Source: Calliopsis andreniformis (lineage: Eukaryota > Arthropoda > Insecta > Hymenoptera > Andrenidae). From it: 64,000 bases of DNA. Below, piece by piece: positions 25,701 to 39,037 of this stretch. The stretch is from positions 6,386,001 to 6,450,000 of the forward strand of contig NW_027480423.1 of NCBI RefSeq assembly GCF_051401765.1, in the 5' to 3' direction. The notes under the pieces are model-generated. The model was given only the letters and a program-made list of their open reading frames with translations, did no database searches and was not told the origin of the DNA. Position numbers and translations under genes: made by a program. Position 1 is the stretch's first letter, and each line of letters begins with the position of its first letter.

Positions 25701-28700
25701 CCTAGGTTGCCCGGAACGTAGAAATGAAAATATCATTCACACCGGTTGCAATTATTCATGCTATACGATGGAAAAACTGTTGCATTTTTATTGTATTTTA
25801 TGCTTCTGGCGTTGACTTCTAAGTCCGTAGCTATTAGATGTGGTGGAGTAACGCCCTAGAGTGACACCTAGGTTGCCTGGAACGTAGAAATGTCCATTAC
25901 TTTCACAATGTTACCAATTATTCATTTTATACGATGGAAAAACTGTTGTACTTATATTGTATTTTATTCTTATGGCGTTGAATTCTAAGTCCCTAGCTAT
26001 GCGATTTGGTGGAGCAACGTCCTAGAGTGAAGCCTAGGATGCCCGGAACGTAGAAATGACCAGAACTTTCACACTGGTTGCTATTATTCGTTTTATACGA
26101 TGGAAAAACGGTTATATTTATATTGTATTTTATGCTTCTGGCGTTGACTTCTTCGGCCCTAACTTTTTGATCAGGTGGAACAACGCCCTAGAGTGAAGCC
26201 TAGATCGCCCGGAACGTAGAAATGACCATCACATTCACACTGGTAGCAATTATTCGTTTAATACAATGGAAAAACTGTTCTATCTATTTTGTATTTTATG
26301 CTTCGGGCGTTGACTTCTAAATCGCTAACTATTCGATCTGGTGGACCAACGCCCTAGAGTGAAGCCTAGGTTGCCAGGAACGTAGAAATGACCATAACAT
26401 TCACACCCGTTGCAATTATTCATGCTATACGATGGAAAAACTGTTACATTTTTATTGTATTTTATGCTTCTAGCGTTGACTTCTAAGGCGGTAGCTATTA
26501 GATGTGGTGGAGCAACGCCCTAGAGTGAAGCCTAGGTTGCCTGGAACGTAGAAATGACCATTACTTTCACAATGTTTCCAATTATCCATTTTATACGATG
26601 GAAAAACTGTTGTAATTATATTGTATTTTATTCTTATGGCGTTGAATTCTAAGTCCCTAGCTATGCGATCTGGTGGAGCAAAGCCATACAGTGAAGCCAA
26701 GGTTGCCCGGAACGTAGAAATTACCATAACTTTCATACTGGTTGCAATTATTCGTTTTATATGATGGATTAACTGTTGTATTTATATTGTATTTTATGCT
26801 GCTGGCGTTCACTTCTTAGGCCCTAACTATTCGATCTGGTCGAACAACGATTTGGGGTGAAGCCTAGGTTGCCCGGAACGTAGAAATGACCATAACTTTC
26901 ACACTGGTTGCAATTATTCGTTTTATACGATGGAAAAGCTGTGGTATTTATATCGTATTTTATGCTTCTGGCGTTGACTTCTTAGGCCGTAGCTATTCGA
27001 TCTGGTGGAGCAACGCCCTAGGGTGAAGCCTAGGTTGCTCGGAAAGTAGAAATGACCATAAGTTCCATACTGGTTGCAATTATTCATTTTATACGATGGA
27101 AAAACTGTTGTATTTTTATTGCGTTTTATGCTTCGGGCATTGACTTCTAAGGTCCTAACTATTCAATCGGTTGGAGCAACGCCCTAGGTTGAAGCCTTGG
27201 TTGCGCGGAAAGTAGAAATGACAATAACTTTCACACTGGGTGCAATTACTCGTTTAATACGATGGAAAAGCTGTTGCATCTTTATTGTATTTTATGCTTC
27301 TGTCGTTGACGTCTAAGGCCGTAGCTACTAGATGTGGTGGAGCAACGCACTAGAGTGACGCCTAGGTTGCCCGGAACGTGGAATGACCATTACTTTCGCA
27401 ATGTTTGCAATTATTCATTTTATACGATGGAAAGACTGTTGTACTTATATTGTATTTTATGCTTCTGGCGTTGATTCCTAAGGCCCTAACTATTCGATCT
27501 GGTGGAGCAACGCCCTAGAGTGACGCCTAGGTTGCCCGGAACGTAGAAATGACAAGCACTTTCAAACTGGTTGCAATTAATCCTCATATACGATGGAAAA
27601 ACTGTTGTATTTTTATTGTATTTTATGCTTCTGGCGTTGAATTCTAAGTCCATAGCCATTCGATCTGGTGTAGCAACGCCCTAGAGTGAAGCCTAGGTTG
27701 CCCGGAGGCGTAGAAATGACCAGAACTTTCACACCGGTTGCTATTATTCGTTTTATACGATGGAAAAACTGTTATATTTATATGGTATTTTATGCTTCTG
27801 GCGTTGACTTCTTAGGCCCTAACTCCTCGATCTGGTGGAACAACGCCATCGAGTGAAGCCTAGGTTGCCCGGATCGTAGAAATGACCATCACTATCGCAC
27901 TGGTTGCAATTATTCCTGTTATACGACGGAAAAGCTCTTGTATATTTAGTGTATTTTATGCTTCGGGCGTTGACTGCTACGGCCCTACCTATTCGATCTG
28001 GTGGAGCAATGCCATAGAGTGAATCGTATGTTGCCCAGAACGTACAAATGCCCATTACTTTCACACTGGTTGCAATTATTCCTCTTATACGATGGAAAAA
28101 CTGTTGTATTTTTATTGTATTTTATGCTTCTGGCGTTGAATTCTAAGTCCCTAGCTATTCGATCTGGTGGAGCAACGCCCTAGAGCGAAACCTAGGTTGC
28201 TCGGAATGTAGAAATGACCATAACTTTCACACTGGTCCCAATTATTCGTTTTATACGATGGAAAAGCTGTTGTATTTTGTATCGTATTTTATGATTCGGG
28301 CGTTGACTTCTAAGGCCCTAACTATTCGATCTGGTGGAGCAACGCCCTAGAGTGAAGCCTAGGTTGCCCGGAACGTAGAAATGACCAGAACTTTCACACT
28401 GGTTGCTATTATTCGATTTATACGATGGAAAAACTGTTGTATTTATATTGTATTTTATGCTTCTGGCGCTGACTTCTAGGGCACTAACTATTCGATCTGG
28501 TGGAGCAGCGCCCTAGGGTGAAGCCTAGGTTCCCCGGAACGTAGAAATGACCATAACTTTCACACCGGTAGCAATTATTCGTTTTATACGATGGAAAAAC
28601 TGTTGTATTAATATTGTATTTTATGCTTCCTGTGATGACTTCTTAGACCCTAACTCTTCGACCTGGTGGAGCAGCGCCTCAGAGGTAAGTCTAGGATGCC

Positions 28701-31674
28701 CGAAACGTCGAAATGATCGTTACTTTCGTACTGGTTGCAATTAGTCCTGCTATACAATGGAAAAACTGTTGTATTTATACTGTATTTTATGCTTCTGGCG
28801 TTGACTCCTAAGGCCGTAGCTATTCGATGTGGTGGAGCAACGCCCTAGAGTGAAGCCTAGGTTGCCCGGAACGTGGAAATGCCCATTACTTTCACACTGG
28901 TTGCAATTATTAGCTTTATACGGTGGAAAAACTGTTCTATTTATATAGTATTTTATGCTTCCGGTGTTGACTTCTTAGACGCTAACTCTTCGATCTGGTG
29001 GAGCAACGCCTCAGAGGTAAGTCTAGGATGCCCGAACCCTCGAAATGATCGTTACTTTCGCACAGGTTGCAATTATTCGTTTTATACGATTTAAAAGCTG
29101 TTGTATTTATACCGTATTTTATGCTTCTGGCGTTGACTTCTTGTGCCCTAACTATTCCATCTGGTGGAACAACGCCCTAGGGTGAAGCCTAGGCTGCCCG
29201 GAACGTAGAAATGACCATAACCTTCACACCGGTAGCAATTATTCGTTTTATACGATGGAAAAACTGTTGTATTTATATTGAATTTTGTGCTTCTGACGTT
29301 GACTTCTAAGGCACTAACTATTCGATCTGGTGGAGCAACGCCCTAGGGTGAAGCCTAGGTTGCCCGAAACGTAGAAATGACCATCACTTTCAAACTGGTT
29401 GCAATTATTCCTGTTATATGATGGAAAAGCTGTTGTATTTTTGTTGCATTTTATGCTTCGGGCATTGACTTCTAAGGCCCTAACTATTCATTCTGTTGGA
29501 GCAACGCCCTAGGGTGAAGCCTAGGTTGCCCGGAAAGTAGAAATGACAATAACTTTCACACTGGTTGCAATTATTCGTTTTATACGTAGGAAAAGCTGTT
29601 GCATCTTTATTGTATTTTATGCTTCTGTCTTTGACGTCTAAGACCGTAGCTGTTAGATGTGGTGGAGCAACGTACTAGAGTGACGCCTAGGTTGCCCGGA
29701 ACGTAGAAATGACCATAACTTTCACGAAGGTAGCAATTATTCGTTTTATACGATGGAAAAACTGTTGTATTTATATTGTATTTCATGCTTCTGGCGTTGA
29801 CTTCTAAGGGCCTAGCTATGCGATCTGGCGGAGCAACGCCCTAGAGTGAAACCTAGGTTGCCCGGAACGTAGAAATTACTCTAACTTTCACACTGATTGC
29901 TATTATTCGTTTTATACGATGGAAAAACTGTTATATTTATATTGCATTTTATGCTTCTGGCGGTGCCTTCTTAGGCCCTAAGTGTTCGAACTGGTGGAAC
30001 AACGCCCTGCAGTGAAGCCTACGTTGCCCGGAACGTAGAAATGACCATCACTTTCACACTGGTTGCAATTATTCCTGATATAGGATGGAAAAACTCTCGT
30101 GTATTTATTGTATTTTATGCTTCGGGCGTAGACTTCTATGGCCCCACCTATTCGATCTGGTGGAGCAACACCCTACAGTGAAGCCAAGGTTGCCCGGAAC
30201 GTAGATATGACCATAACCTTCACACAGGTTGCAATTATCCGTTTTCTACGATGGAAAAGCTGTTGCATTTATATTGTATTTTATGCTTCCGGTGTTGACT
30301 TCTTAGACCCTAACTCTTCGATCTGGTGGAGCAACGCCTCAGAGGTAAGTCTAGGATGCCCGAAACGTCGAAATGATCGTTACTTTCGCACTGGTTGCAA
30401 TTAGTCATGCTATACAATGGAAAAACTGTTGTATTTATACTGTATTTTATGCTTCTGGCGCTGACTTCTAAGGCCGTAGCTATTCGATGTGGTGGAGCAA
30501 CGCCCTAGAGTGAAGCCTAGGTTGCCCGCAGCGTAGAAATGCCCATTACTTTCACACTGGTTGCAATTATTAGTTTTATACGGTGGAAAAACTGTTCCAT
30601 TTATTTTGTATTTTATGCTTCGGGCGTTGACTTCTAAGGCCATAACTATTCAATCTGTTGGAGCAACGCCCTAGGGCGAAGCCTAGGATTCCCGGAAAGT
30701 AGAAATGACCATACCTTTCATACTGGTTGCAATTATTCGTTTTATACGATGGAAAAGCTGTTCTATTTATTTTGTATTTTATGCATCGGGCGTTGACTTC
30801 TAAGGCCCTAACTATTCAATCTGTTGGAGCAACGCCTTAGGGTGAAGCCTAGGTTGCCCGGAAAGTAGAAATGACCAAAACTTTCATACTGGTTGCAATT
30901 ATTCGTTTTATACGATGGTAAAACTGTTGTATTTATACCGTATTTTATGCTTCTGGCGTTGACTTCTTATGCCGTAACTATTACATCTGGTGCAACAACG
31001 CCCTAGAGTGAAGCCTAGGTTGCCCGGAACGTAGAAATGACCATCACTTTCAAACTGGTTGCAATTATTGCTGTTATATGATGGAAAAGCTGTTGTATTT
31101 TTATTGCATTTTATGCTTCGGGCATTGACTTATAAGGCCCTAACTATTCAATCTGTTGTAGCAACGCCCTAGGGTGTAGCCTAGGTTGCCCGTAAAGTAG
31201 AAATGACCATAACTTTCATACTGGTTGCAATTATTCGTTTTATACAATGGAAAAGCTGTTGTATTTATACCGTATTTTATGCGTCTGGCGTTGACTTCTT
31301 ACGCCCTAACTATTCGATCTGGTGGAACAACGACCTAGGGTGAAGACTAGGTTGCCCGGAACGTAGAAATGTCCATAACTTTCACACCGGTAGCAATTAT
31401 TCGTTTTATACGATGGAAAAACTGTTCTATTTATTTTGTATTTCATGCTTCGGGCGTTGACTTCTAAGGCCCTAACTATTCAATCTGTTGGGGCAACGCC
31501 CTAGGGTGTAGCCTAGGTTGCCCGTAAAGTAGAAATGACCATAACTTTCATACTGGTTGCAATTATTCGTTTCATATGATGGAAAAACTGTTGTATTTAT
31601 ATTGTATTTTATGCTTCTGGCGTTCACTTCTTATGCCCTAACTATTCCATCTGGTGGAACAACGCCCTAGGCGT
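22701..31674 (+). repeat. Diverged monomers with short local duplications
   Basis: About 54 monomers with no long higher-order period. Local 2-3 monomer duplications are visible. For example ATTACTCTTTTTATACAATGG monomers at 24,921 and 25,419 are 498 bp apart. A variant with GGCGCTGACTTCTAGGG near 24,480 and 28,466 resembles monomers near 4,725 and 9,540 in or beside C1. Small indels occur, such as a base missing in AACGTGGAATGACC near 27,378 and two extra bases in CCCGGAGGCGTAG near 27,710. This looks like an older, less homogenised interval between two amplified domains. Confidence 0.8.
23091..24160 (+). repeat. Two-monomer module in three copies
   Basis: A monomer starting TGCTAATATT and carrying the variant TTATACTTATGGCGTTGAATT (or near forms) is followed each time by one with CAGTACTTTCACACTGTTTG and GTTATTCCTG. 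Copies start at 23,091, 23,589 and 23,921, spacings of 498 and 332 bp (3 and 2 monomers). The third copy has more substitutions (TTGTACTTATTGCG). Confidence 0.78.
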
Positions 31675-32700
31675 GAAGCCTAGGTTGCCCGGAACGTAGA
31701 AATGACCATAACTTTCACACTGGTTGCTATTATTCGTTCTATACGATGGAAAAACTGTTATATTTATATTGTATCTTATGCTTCTGGCGTTGACTTCTTA
31801 GGCCCTAACAATTCGATCTGGTGGAACAACGCCCTAGAGTGATGCCTAGGTTGCCTGGAACGTACAAATGACCATCACTTTCACAAGGGTTGCTATTATT
31901 CCAGTTATAGGATGGAAAGACTGTTGTATTTTTATTGTATTTAATGCTTCAGGCGTTGACTTCTGAGGCCGCAGCTATTCGATGTGGTGGAAGAACGCCA
32001 TAGAGTGAAGCCTAGGTTGCCCGGAACGTAGAAATGACCATAACTTACATACTGGTTGCAATTATTCGTTTTATATGATGGAAGAACTATTGTATTTATA
32101 TTGTATTTTATGCTGCTGGCGTTCACTTCTTAGCCCCTAACTATTCGATCTGGTGGAACAACGCGCTGGGGTGAAGCCTAGGTTGCCGGAACGTAGAAAT
32201 GATCATAACTTTCACACTGGTTGCTATTATTCGTTTTATACGATGGAAAAACTGTTCTATTTATTTTGTATTTTATGCTTCGGGCGTTGACATCTAAGGA
32301 ATTAACTGTTTGATCTGGAGGAGCAACGCCCTAGAGTGAAGCCGAGGTTGCCCGGAACGTAGAAATGACCATAACTTTCACACTGGATGCTATTATTCGT
32401 TCTATACGATGGAACAACTGTTCTATTTACTTTGCATTTCATGCTTCGGGCGTTGACTTCTAAGGCCCTAACTATTCAATCTGTTGGAACAACGCCCTAG
32501 GGTGAAGCCTAGGTTGCCCGGAAAGTAGAAATGACCATAACCTTCATACTGGTTGCAATTATTCGTATTATACGATGGAAAAACTGTTATATTTATATTG
32601 TATCTTATGCTTCTGGCGTTGACTTCTTAGGCCCTAACAATTCGATCTGGTGGACCAAAGCCCTAGAGCGAAGCCTAGGTTGCCTGGAACGTACAAATGA
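31675..32700 (+). repeat. Module copy 1, recurs at 35,161
   Basis: Bases 31,675-32,290 match 35,161-35,776 at an offset of 3,486 bp (21 monomers). Bases from about 32,380 to 32,700 match 35,700-36,020 at 3,320 bp (20 monomers). One monomer was therefore gained or lost between the two halves. Diagnostic variants are GTATCTTATGC, TTCACAAGGGTTGC and GGCCGCAGC. Confidence 0.78.
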
Positions 32701-33015
32701 CCATCACTTTCACACGGGTTGCAATTATTCCTGTTATAGGATGGAACGACTGTTGTATTTTTATTGTATTTTATGCTTCAGGCGTTGACTTCTGAGGCCG
32801 TAGCTATTCGATGTGGTGGAGAAACGCCACAGAGTGAAGCCTAGGCTGCCCGGAACGTAGAAATGACCATAACTTTCATACTGGTAGCAATTACTCGTTT
32901 TACATGATGGAAAAACTGTTGTATTTATATTGTATTTTATGCAGCTGGCGTTCACTTCTTAGGGCCAAACTATTCGATCTGGTGGAACAACTACCTGGGG
33001 TGAAGCCTAGGTTGC
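32571..33015 (+). repeat. 8-monomer-spaced duplication, copy 1 (copy 2 at 33,900-34,344)
   Basis: About 445 bp recur 1,329 bp downstream (8 x 166 plus 1). Shared variants include GGTGGACCAAAGCCCTAGAG, TTGCCTGGAACGTACAAATG and TTATGCAGCTGGCG. The end of the match lies near the ACCTGGGGTGAAGCC stretch. Confidence 0.78.
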
Positions 33016-33899
33016 TCGGAATGTAGAAATGACCATAACATTCACACTGGTTGAAATTATTCGTTTTATACGATGGAAAAACTGTTACATTTATATTGAA
33101 TTTTATGCTTCTGGCGTTGATTTCTTAGGCCCTAACTATTCAATCTTGTGGAACAACGCCCTAGAGTGAGGCCTAGGTTGCCCGGAACGTAGAAATGACC
33201 ATCACTTCCATACTGGTAGCAATTATTCGTTTTATACGATGGAAAAACTGTTGTGTTTATATTGTATTTTATGCATCTGGCGTTGACTTCTAAGGCACTA
33301 TCTATTCGATCTGGTGGAGCAACGCGCTAGAGTGAAGCCTAGGTTGCCCGGAACGTAGAAATGACCATCACTTTCAAACTGGTTGCAATTATTCCTTTTA
33401 TAGGATGGAAAGACTGTTGTATTTTTATTGTATTTTATGCTTCAGGCGTTGACTTCTGAGGCAGTAGCTGTTCGATGTGGTGGAAGTACGCCATAGAGTG
33501 AAGCCTGGGTTGCCCGGAACGTAGAAATGACCATAACTTTCATACTGGTTGCAATTATTCGTTTTATATGATGGAAGAACTGTTGTATTTATATTGTATT
33601 TTATGCTTCTGGCGTTCACTTCTTAGGCCCTAACTATTCGATCTGGTGGAACAACGCCCTAGGGTGAAGCCTAGGTTGCCCGGAACGTAGAAATGACCAT
33701 AACTTTTACACTGGTAGCAATTATTCGTTTTATACAATGGAAAAACTGTTCCATTTATTTTGTATTTTATGCTTCGGGCGTTGACTTCTAAGGCCCTAAC
33801 TGTTTGATCTGGTGGAGCAACGCCCTAGGCGTGAAGCCTAGGTTGCCCGGAACGTAGAAATGACCATAACATTCACACTGGATGCTATTATACGTTCTA

Positions 33900-34344
33900 T
33901 ACGATGGAAAAACTGTTATATTTATATTGTGTCTTATGCTTCTGGCGTTGACTTCTTAGGCCCTAACAATTCGATCTGGTGGACCAAAGCCCTAGAGCGA
34001 AGCCTAGGTTGCCTGGAACGTACAAATGACCATCACTTTCACACGGGTTGCAATTATTCCTGTTATAGGATGGAAAGACTGTTGTATTTTTATTGCATTT
34101 TATGCTTCAGGCGTTGACTTCTGAGGCCGTAGCTATTCGATGTGGTGGAAAAACGCCATAGAGTGAAGCCTAGGCTGCCCGGAACGTAGAAATGACCATA
34201 ACTTTCATACTGGTAGCAATTATTCGTTTTACATGATGGAAGAACTGTTGTATTTATATTGTATTTTATGCAGCTGGCGTTCACTTCTTAGGGCTTAACA
34301 ATTCGATCTGGTGGAACAACGACCTGGGGTGAAGCCTAGGTTGC
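33900..34344 (+). repeat. 8-monomer-spaced duplication, copy 2
   Basis: This is the partner of 32,571-33,015. From about 34,020 to 35,190 this area also matches 37,010-38,170, and through the later duplication 40,930-41,990, at offsets of about 18 monomers and 18 + 23 monomers. It is therefore one of the donors of the right-hand duplicated block. Confidence 0.75.
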
Positions 34345-35160
34345 CCGGAACGTAGAAATGACCATAACTTTCACACTGGTTGCTATTATTCGTTTTATAC
34401 GATGGAAAAACTGTTATATTTATATTGTATTTTATGCTTCTGGCGTTGCCTTCTTAGGCCCTAACTGTTCGATCTGGTGGAACAACGCCCTAGAGTGAAG
34501 CCTAGGTTACCCGGAACGTAGAAATGACCAGTACTTTCACACTGTTTGCAGTTATTCCTGCTATACGATGGAAAAACTGTTGCATCTTTATTGAATTTTA
34601 TGCTTCTGGCGCTGACTTCTAAGGCCCTAACTATTCTATCTGGTGGATCAGCGCCCTAGAGTGAAGCCTAGGTTGCTCGGAATGTAGAAATGACCATAAC
34701 ATTCACACTGGTTGAAATTATTCGTTTTATACGATGGAAAAACTGTTACATTTATATTGAATTTTATGCTTCTGGCGTTGATTTCTTAGGCCCTAACTTT
34801 TCAATCTGGTGGAACAACGCCCTAGAGTGAGGCCTAGGTTGCCCGGAACGTAGAAATGACCATCACTTCCATACTGGTAGCAATTATTCGTTTTATACGA
34901 TGGAAAAACTGTTGTGTTTATATTGTATTTTATGCATCTGGCGTTGACTTCTAAGGCACTAACTATTCGATCTGGTGGAGCAACGCCCTAGAGTGAAGCC
35001 TAGGTTGCCCGGAACGTAGAAATGACCATCACTTTCAAACTGGTTGCAATTATTCCTGTTATAGGATGGAAAGACTGTTGTATTTTTATTGTATTTTATG
35101 CTTCAGGCGTTGACTTCTGAGGCAGTAGCTATTCGATGTGGTGGAAGAACGCCATAGAGT

Positions 35161-36020
35161 GAAGCCTAGGTTGCCCGGAACGTAGAAATGACCATAACTT
35201 TCACACTGGTTGCTATTATTCGTTCTATACGATGGAAAAACTGTTATATTTATATTGTGTCTTATGCTTCTGGCGTTGACTTCTTAGGCCCTAACAATTC
35301 GATCTGGTGGAACAACGCCCTAGAGTGATGCCTAGGTTGCCTGGAACGTACAAATGACCATCACTTTCACAAGGGTTGCAATTATTCCAGTTATAGGATG
35401 GAAAGACTGTTGTATTTTTATTGCATTTAATGCTTCAGGCGTTGACTTCTGAGGCCGCAGCTATTCGATGTGGTGGAAGAACGCCATAAGGTGAAGCCTA
35501 GGTTGCCCGGAACGTAGAAATGACCATAACTTTCATACCGGTTGCAATTATTCGTTTTATATGATGGAAGAACTATTGTATTTATATTGTATTTTATGCT
35601 GCTGGCGTTCACTTCTTAGCCCCTAACTATTTGATCTGGTGGAACAACGCCCTGGGGTGAAGCCTAGGTTGCCGGAACGTAGAAATGATCATAACTTTCA
35701 CACTGGTTGCTATTATTCGTTCTATACGATGGAACAACTGTTCTATTTATTTTGTATTTCATGCTTCGGGCGTTGACTTCTAAGGCCCTAACTCTTCAAT
35801 CTGCTGGAACAACGCCCTAGGGTGAAGCCTAGGTTGCCCGGAAAGTAGAAATGACCATAACCTTCATACTGGTTGCAATTATACGTATTATACGATGGAA
35901 AAACTGTTTTATTTATATTGTATCTTATGCTTCTGGCGTTGTCTTCTTAGGCCCTAACAATTCGATCTGGTGGACCAAAGCCCTAGAGTGAAGCCTAGGT
36001 TGCCTGGTACGTACAAATGA
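35161..36020 (+). repeat. Module copy 2 (partner of 31,675)
   Basis: This is the second copy of the module at 31,675-32,700, shorter by one monomer. It carries the same variants GTATCTTATGC (GTGTCTTATGC in the first monomer), CACAAGGGTTGC and GGCCGCAGC. Confidence 0.76.
35337..35671 (+). repeat. Two-monomer duplication, copy 1
   Basis: These two monomers recur at 36,000-36,334, 663 bp away (4 monomers minus 1). Both contain TTCCAGTTATAGGATGG, CATTTAATGC, CGCCATAAGG and GAAGAACTATTG. I saw few differences, for example GATGTGGTGG against GATGTTGTGG. Confidence 0.83.
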
Positions 36021-36334
36021 CCATCACTTTCACAAGGGTTGCAATTATTCCAGTTATAGGATGGAAAGACTGTTGTATTTTTATTGCATTTAATGCTTCA
36101 GGCGTTGACTTCTGAGGCCGCAGCTATTCGATGTTGTGGAAGAACGCCATAAGGTGAAGCCTAGGTTGCCCGGAACGTAGAAATGACCATAACTTTCATA
36201 CCGGTTGCAATTATTCGTTTTATATGATGGAAGAACTATTGTATTTATATTGTATTTTATGCTGCTGGCGTTCACTTCTTAGCCCCTAACTATTTGATCT
36301 GGTGGAACAACGCCCTGGGGTGAAGCCTAGGTTG
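36000..36334 (+). repeat. Two-monomer duplication, copy 2
   Basis: This is the partner of 35,337-35,671. The match ends where GGTTGCCGGAACG in copy 1 reads GGTTGCCTGGAACG here and new sequence follows. Copy 1 has lost one or two bases at that point. Confidence 0.83.
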
Positions 36335-37110
36335 CCTGGAACGTACAAATGACCATCACTTTCACACGGGTTGCAATTATTCCTGTTATATGATGGAAAA
36401 ACTGTTGTATTTTTATTGCATTTTATGCCTCGGGCATTGACTTATAAGGTCCTAACTATTCAATCTGTTAGAGCCACGCCCTAGGGTGAAGCCTAGGTTG
36501 CCCGGAAAGTAGGAATGACGTTAACTTTCATACTGGTTGCAATTATTCGTTTTATAAGATGGAAAAACTGTTGTATTTATATTGTATTTTATGCTTCTGG
36601 CGTTGCCTTCTTAGGCCCTAACTGTTCGATCTGGTGCAACAACGCCCTAGAGCGAAGCCTAGGTTGCTCGGAATGTAGAAATGACCATAACATACACACT
36701 GGTTGAAATTATTCGTTTTATACGATGGAAAAACTGTTATATTTATATTGAATTTAATGCTTCTGGCGTTGATTTCCTAGGCCCTAACTATTCAATCTGG
36801 TGGAAGAACGCCCTAGAGTGAGGCCTAGGTTGCCCGGAACGTAGAAATGATCATCACTTCCATACTGGTAGCAATTATTCCTTTTATACGATGGAAAAAC
36901 TGTTGTGTTTATATTGTATTTTATGCATCTGGCGTTGACTTCGAAGGCACTAACTATTAGATCTGGTGGAGCAACGCCCTAGAGTGAAGCCTAGGTGCCC
37001 GGAACGTAGAAATGACCATCACTTTCACACGGGTTGCAATTATTCCTGTTATAGGATGGAAAGACTGTTGTATTTTTATTGTATTTTATGCTTCAGGCGT
37101 TGACTTCTGA

Positions 37111-39037
37111 GGCCGTAGCTATTCGATGTGGTGGAAAAACGCCATAGAGTGAAGCCAAGGTTGCCCGGAACGTAGAAATGACCATAACCTTCATACTGGT
37201 AGCAATTATTCGTTTTATATGATGGAAGAACTGTTGTATTTGTATTGTATTTTATGCAGCTGGCGTTCACTTCTTAGGGCCTAACTATTCGTTCTGGTGG
37301 AACAACGACCTGGGGTGAAGCCTAGGTTGCCCGGAACGTAGAAATGACCATAACTTTCACACTGGTTGCTATTATTCGTTTTATACGATGGAAAAAGTGT
37401 TATATTTATATTGTATTTTATGCTTCTGGCGTTGCCTTCTTAGGCCCTAACTGTTCGATCTGGTGGAACAACGCCCTAGAGTGAAGCCTAGGTTACCCGG
37501 AACGTAGAAATGACCAGTACTTTCACACTGTTTGCAGTTATTCCTGCTATACGATGGAAAAACTGTTGCATATTTATTGAATTTTATGCTTCTGGCGCTG
37601 ACTTCTAAGGCCCTAACTATTCTATCTGGTGGATCAACGCCCTAGAGTGAAGCCTAGGTTGCTCGGAATGTAGAAATGACCATAACATTCACACTGGTTG
37701 AAATTATTCGTTTTATACGATGGAAAAACTGTTATATTTATATTGAATTTTATGCTTCTGGCGTTGATTTCTTAGGCCCTAACTATTCAATCTGGTGGAA
37801 CAACGCCCTAGAGTGAGGCCTAGGTTGCCCGGAACGTAGAAATGACCATCACTTCCATACTGGTAGCAATTATTCGTTTTATGCGATGGAAAAACTGTTG
37901 TGTTTATATTGTATTTTATGCATCTGGCGTTGACTTCTTAGGCACTAACTATTCGATCTGGTGGAGCAACGCCCTAGAGTGAAGCCTAGGTTGCCCGGAA
38001 CGTAGAAATGACCATCACTTTCAAACTGGTTGCAATTATTCCTGTTATAGGATGGAAAGACTGTTGTATTTTTGTTGTATTTTATGCTTCAGGCGTTGAC
38101 TTCTGAGCCCGTAGCTATTCGATGTGGTGGAAGAACGCCATAGAGTGAAGCCTGGGTTGCCGGGAACGTAGAAATCACCATAACTTTCATACTGGTTGCA
38201 ATTATTCGTTTTATATGATGGAAGAACTGTTGTATTTATATTGTATTTTATGCTGCTGGCGTTCACTTCTTAGGCCCTAACTATTCGATCTGGTGGAACA
38301 ACGACCTGGGGTGAAGCCTAGGTTGCCTGGAACGTAGAAACGACCATCACTTTCAAACTTGTTGCAATTATTCCTGTTATAGGATGGAAAGACTGTTGTA
38401 TTTTTATTGTATTTTATGCTTCAGGCGTTGACTTCTGAGGCCGTAGCTATTCGATGTGGTGGAAGAACGACATAGAGTGAAGCCTGGGTTGCCGGGAACG
38501 TAGAAATGACCATAACTTTCATACTGGTTGCAATTATTCGTTTTATATGATGGAATAGCTGTTGTATTTATATCGTATTTTATGCTTCTGGCGTTGACTT
38601 GTTAGGCCGTAACTATTCGATCTGGTGGAGCAACGCCCTGGAGTGAAGCCTAGGTTGCCGGGAACGTAGAAATGACCATCACTTTCAAACTGGTTGCAAT
38701 TATTCCTGTTATATGATGGAAAAACTGTTGTATTTTTATTGCATTTTATGCTTCGGGTATTGACTTATAAGGTCCTAACTATTCAATCTGTTAGAGCAAC
38801 GCCCTAGGGTGAAGCCTAGGTTGCCCGGAAAGTAGGAATGACGTTAACTTTCATACTGGTTGCAATTATTCGATTTATAAGATGGAAAAGCTGTTGTATT
38901 TATATCGTATTTTATTCTTCTGGCATTGACTTCTTAGGCCGTCACTATTCGATCTGGTGGAGCAACGCCCTAGGGTGAAGCCTAGGTTGCTCGGAAAGTA
39001 GAAATGACCATAAGTTTCATACTGGTTGCAATTATTC
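37111..39037 (+). repeat. Segment A of the A-B-A'-B' duplication
   Basis: The segment recurs at 40,930-42,856 with an offset of 3,819 bp (23 monomers plus 1). I saw no clear difference by eye across nearly 1.9 kb. Shared private variants include TTGTATTTTTGTTGTATT near 38,065, GAGCCCGTAGC near 38,104 and GAAATCACCATAACTTTC near 38,171. The near-identity implies a very recent duplication. Confidence 0.88.

Larger units (their letters stand above)
31675..37110 (+). repeat. Mosaic of overlapping short duplications
   Basis: About 33 monomers in which several modules recur at different spacings: 2 monomers at 663 bp, 8 at 1,329 bp, 10 at 1,661 bp, 18 at 2,987 bp and 21 at 3,486 bp. A frequent monomer has ATTCCTGTTATAGGATGG, GCTTCAGGCG and TTCTGAGGCCG. 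It is followed by one with TATATGATGGAAGAACT and GGCGTTCACTTCTTAG. The nesting suggests repeated unequal exchange with different registers. Confidence 0.8.

Noticed and set aside
25414..25815. Longest open reading frame, 133 codons, plus strand
   Set aside because: It lies across about two and a half satellite monomers, shows no domain, and its translation repeats the same monomer-encoded segments in shifted frames. It has no promoter, intron signal or conserved start that separates it from surrounding repeats.
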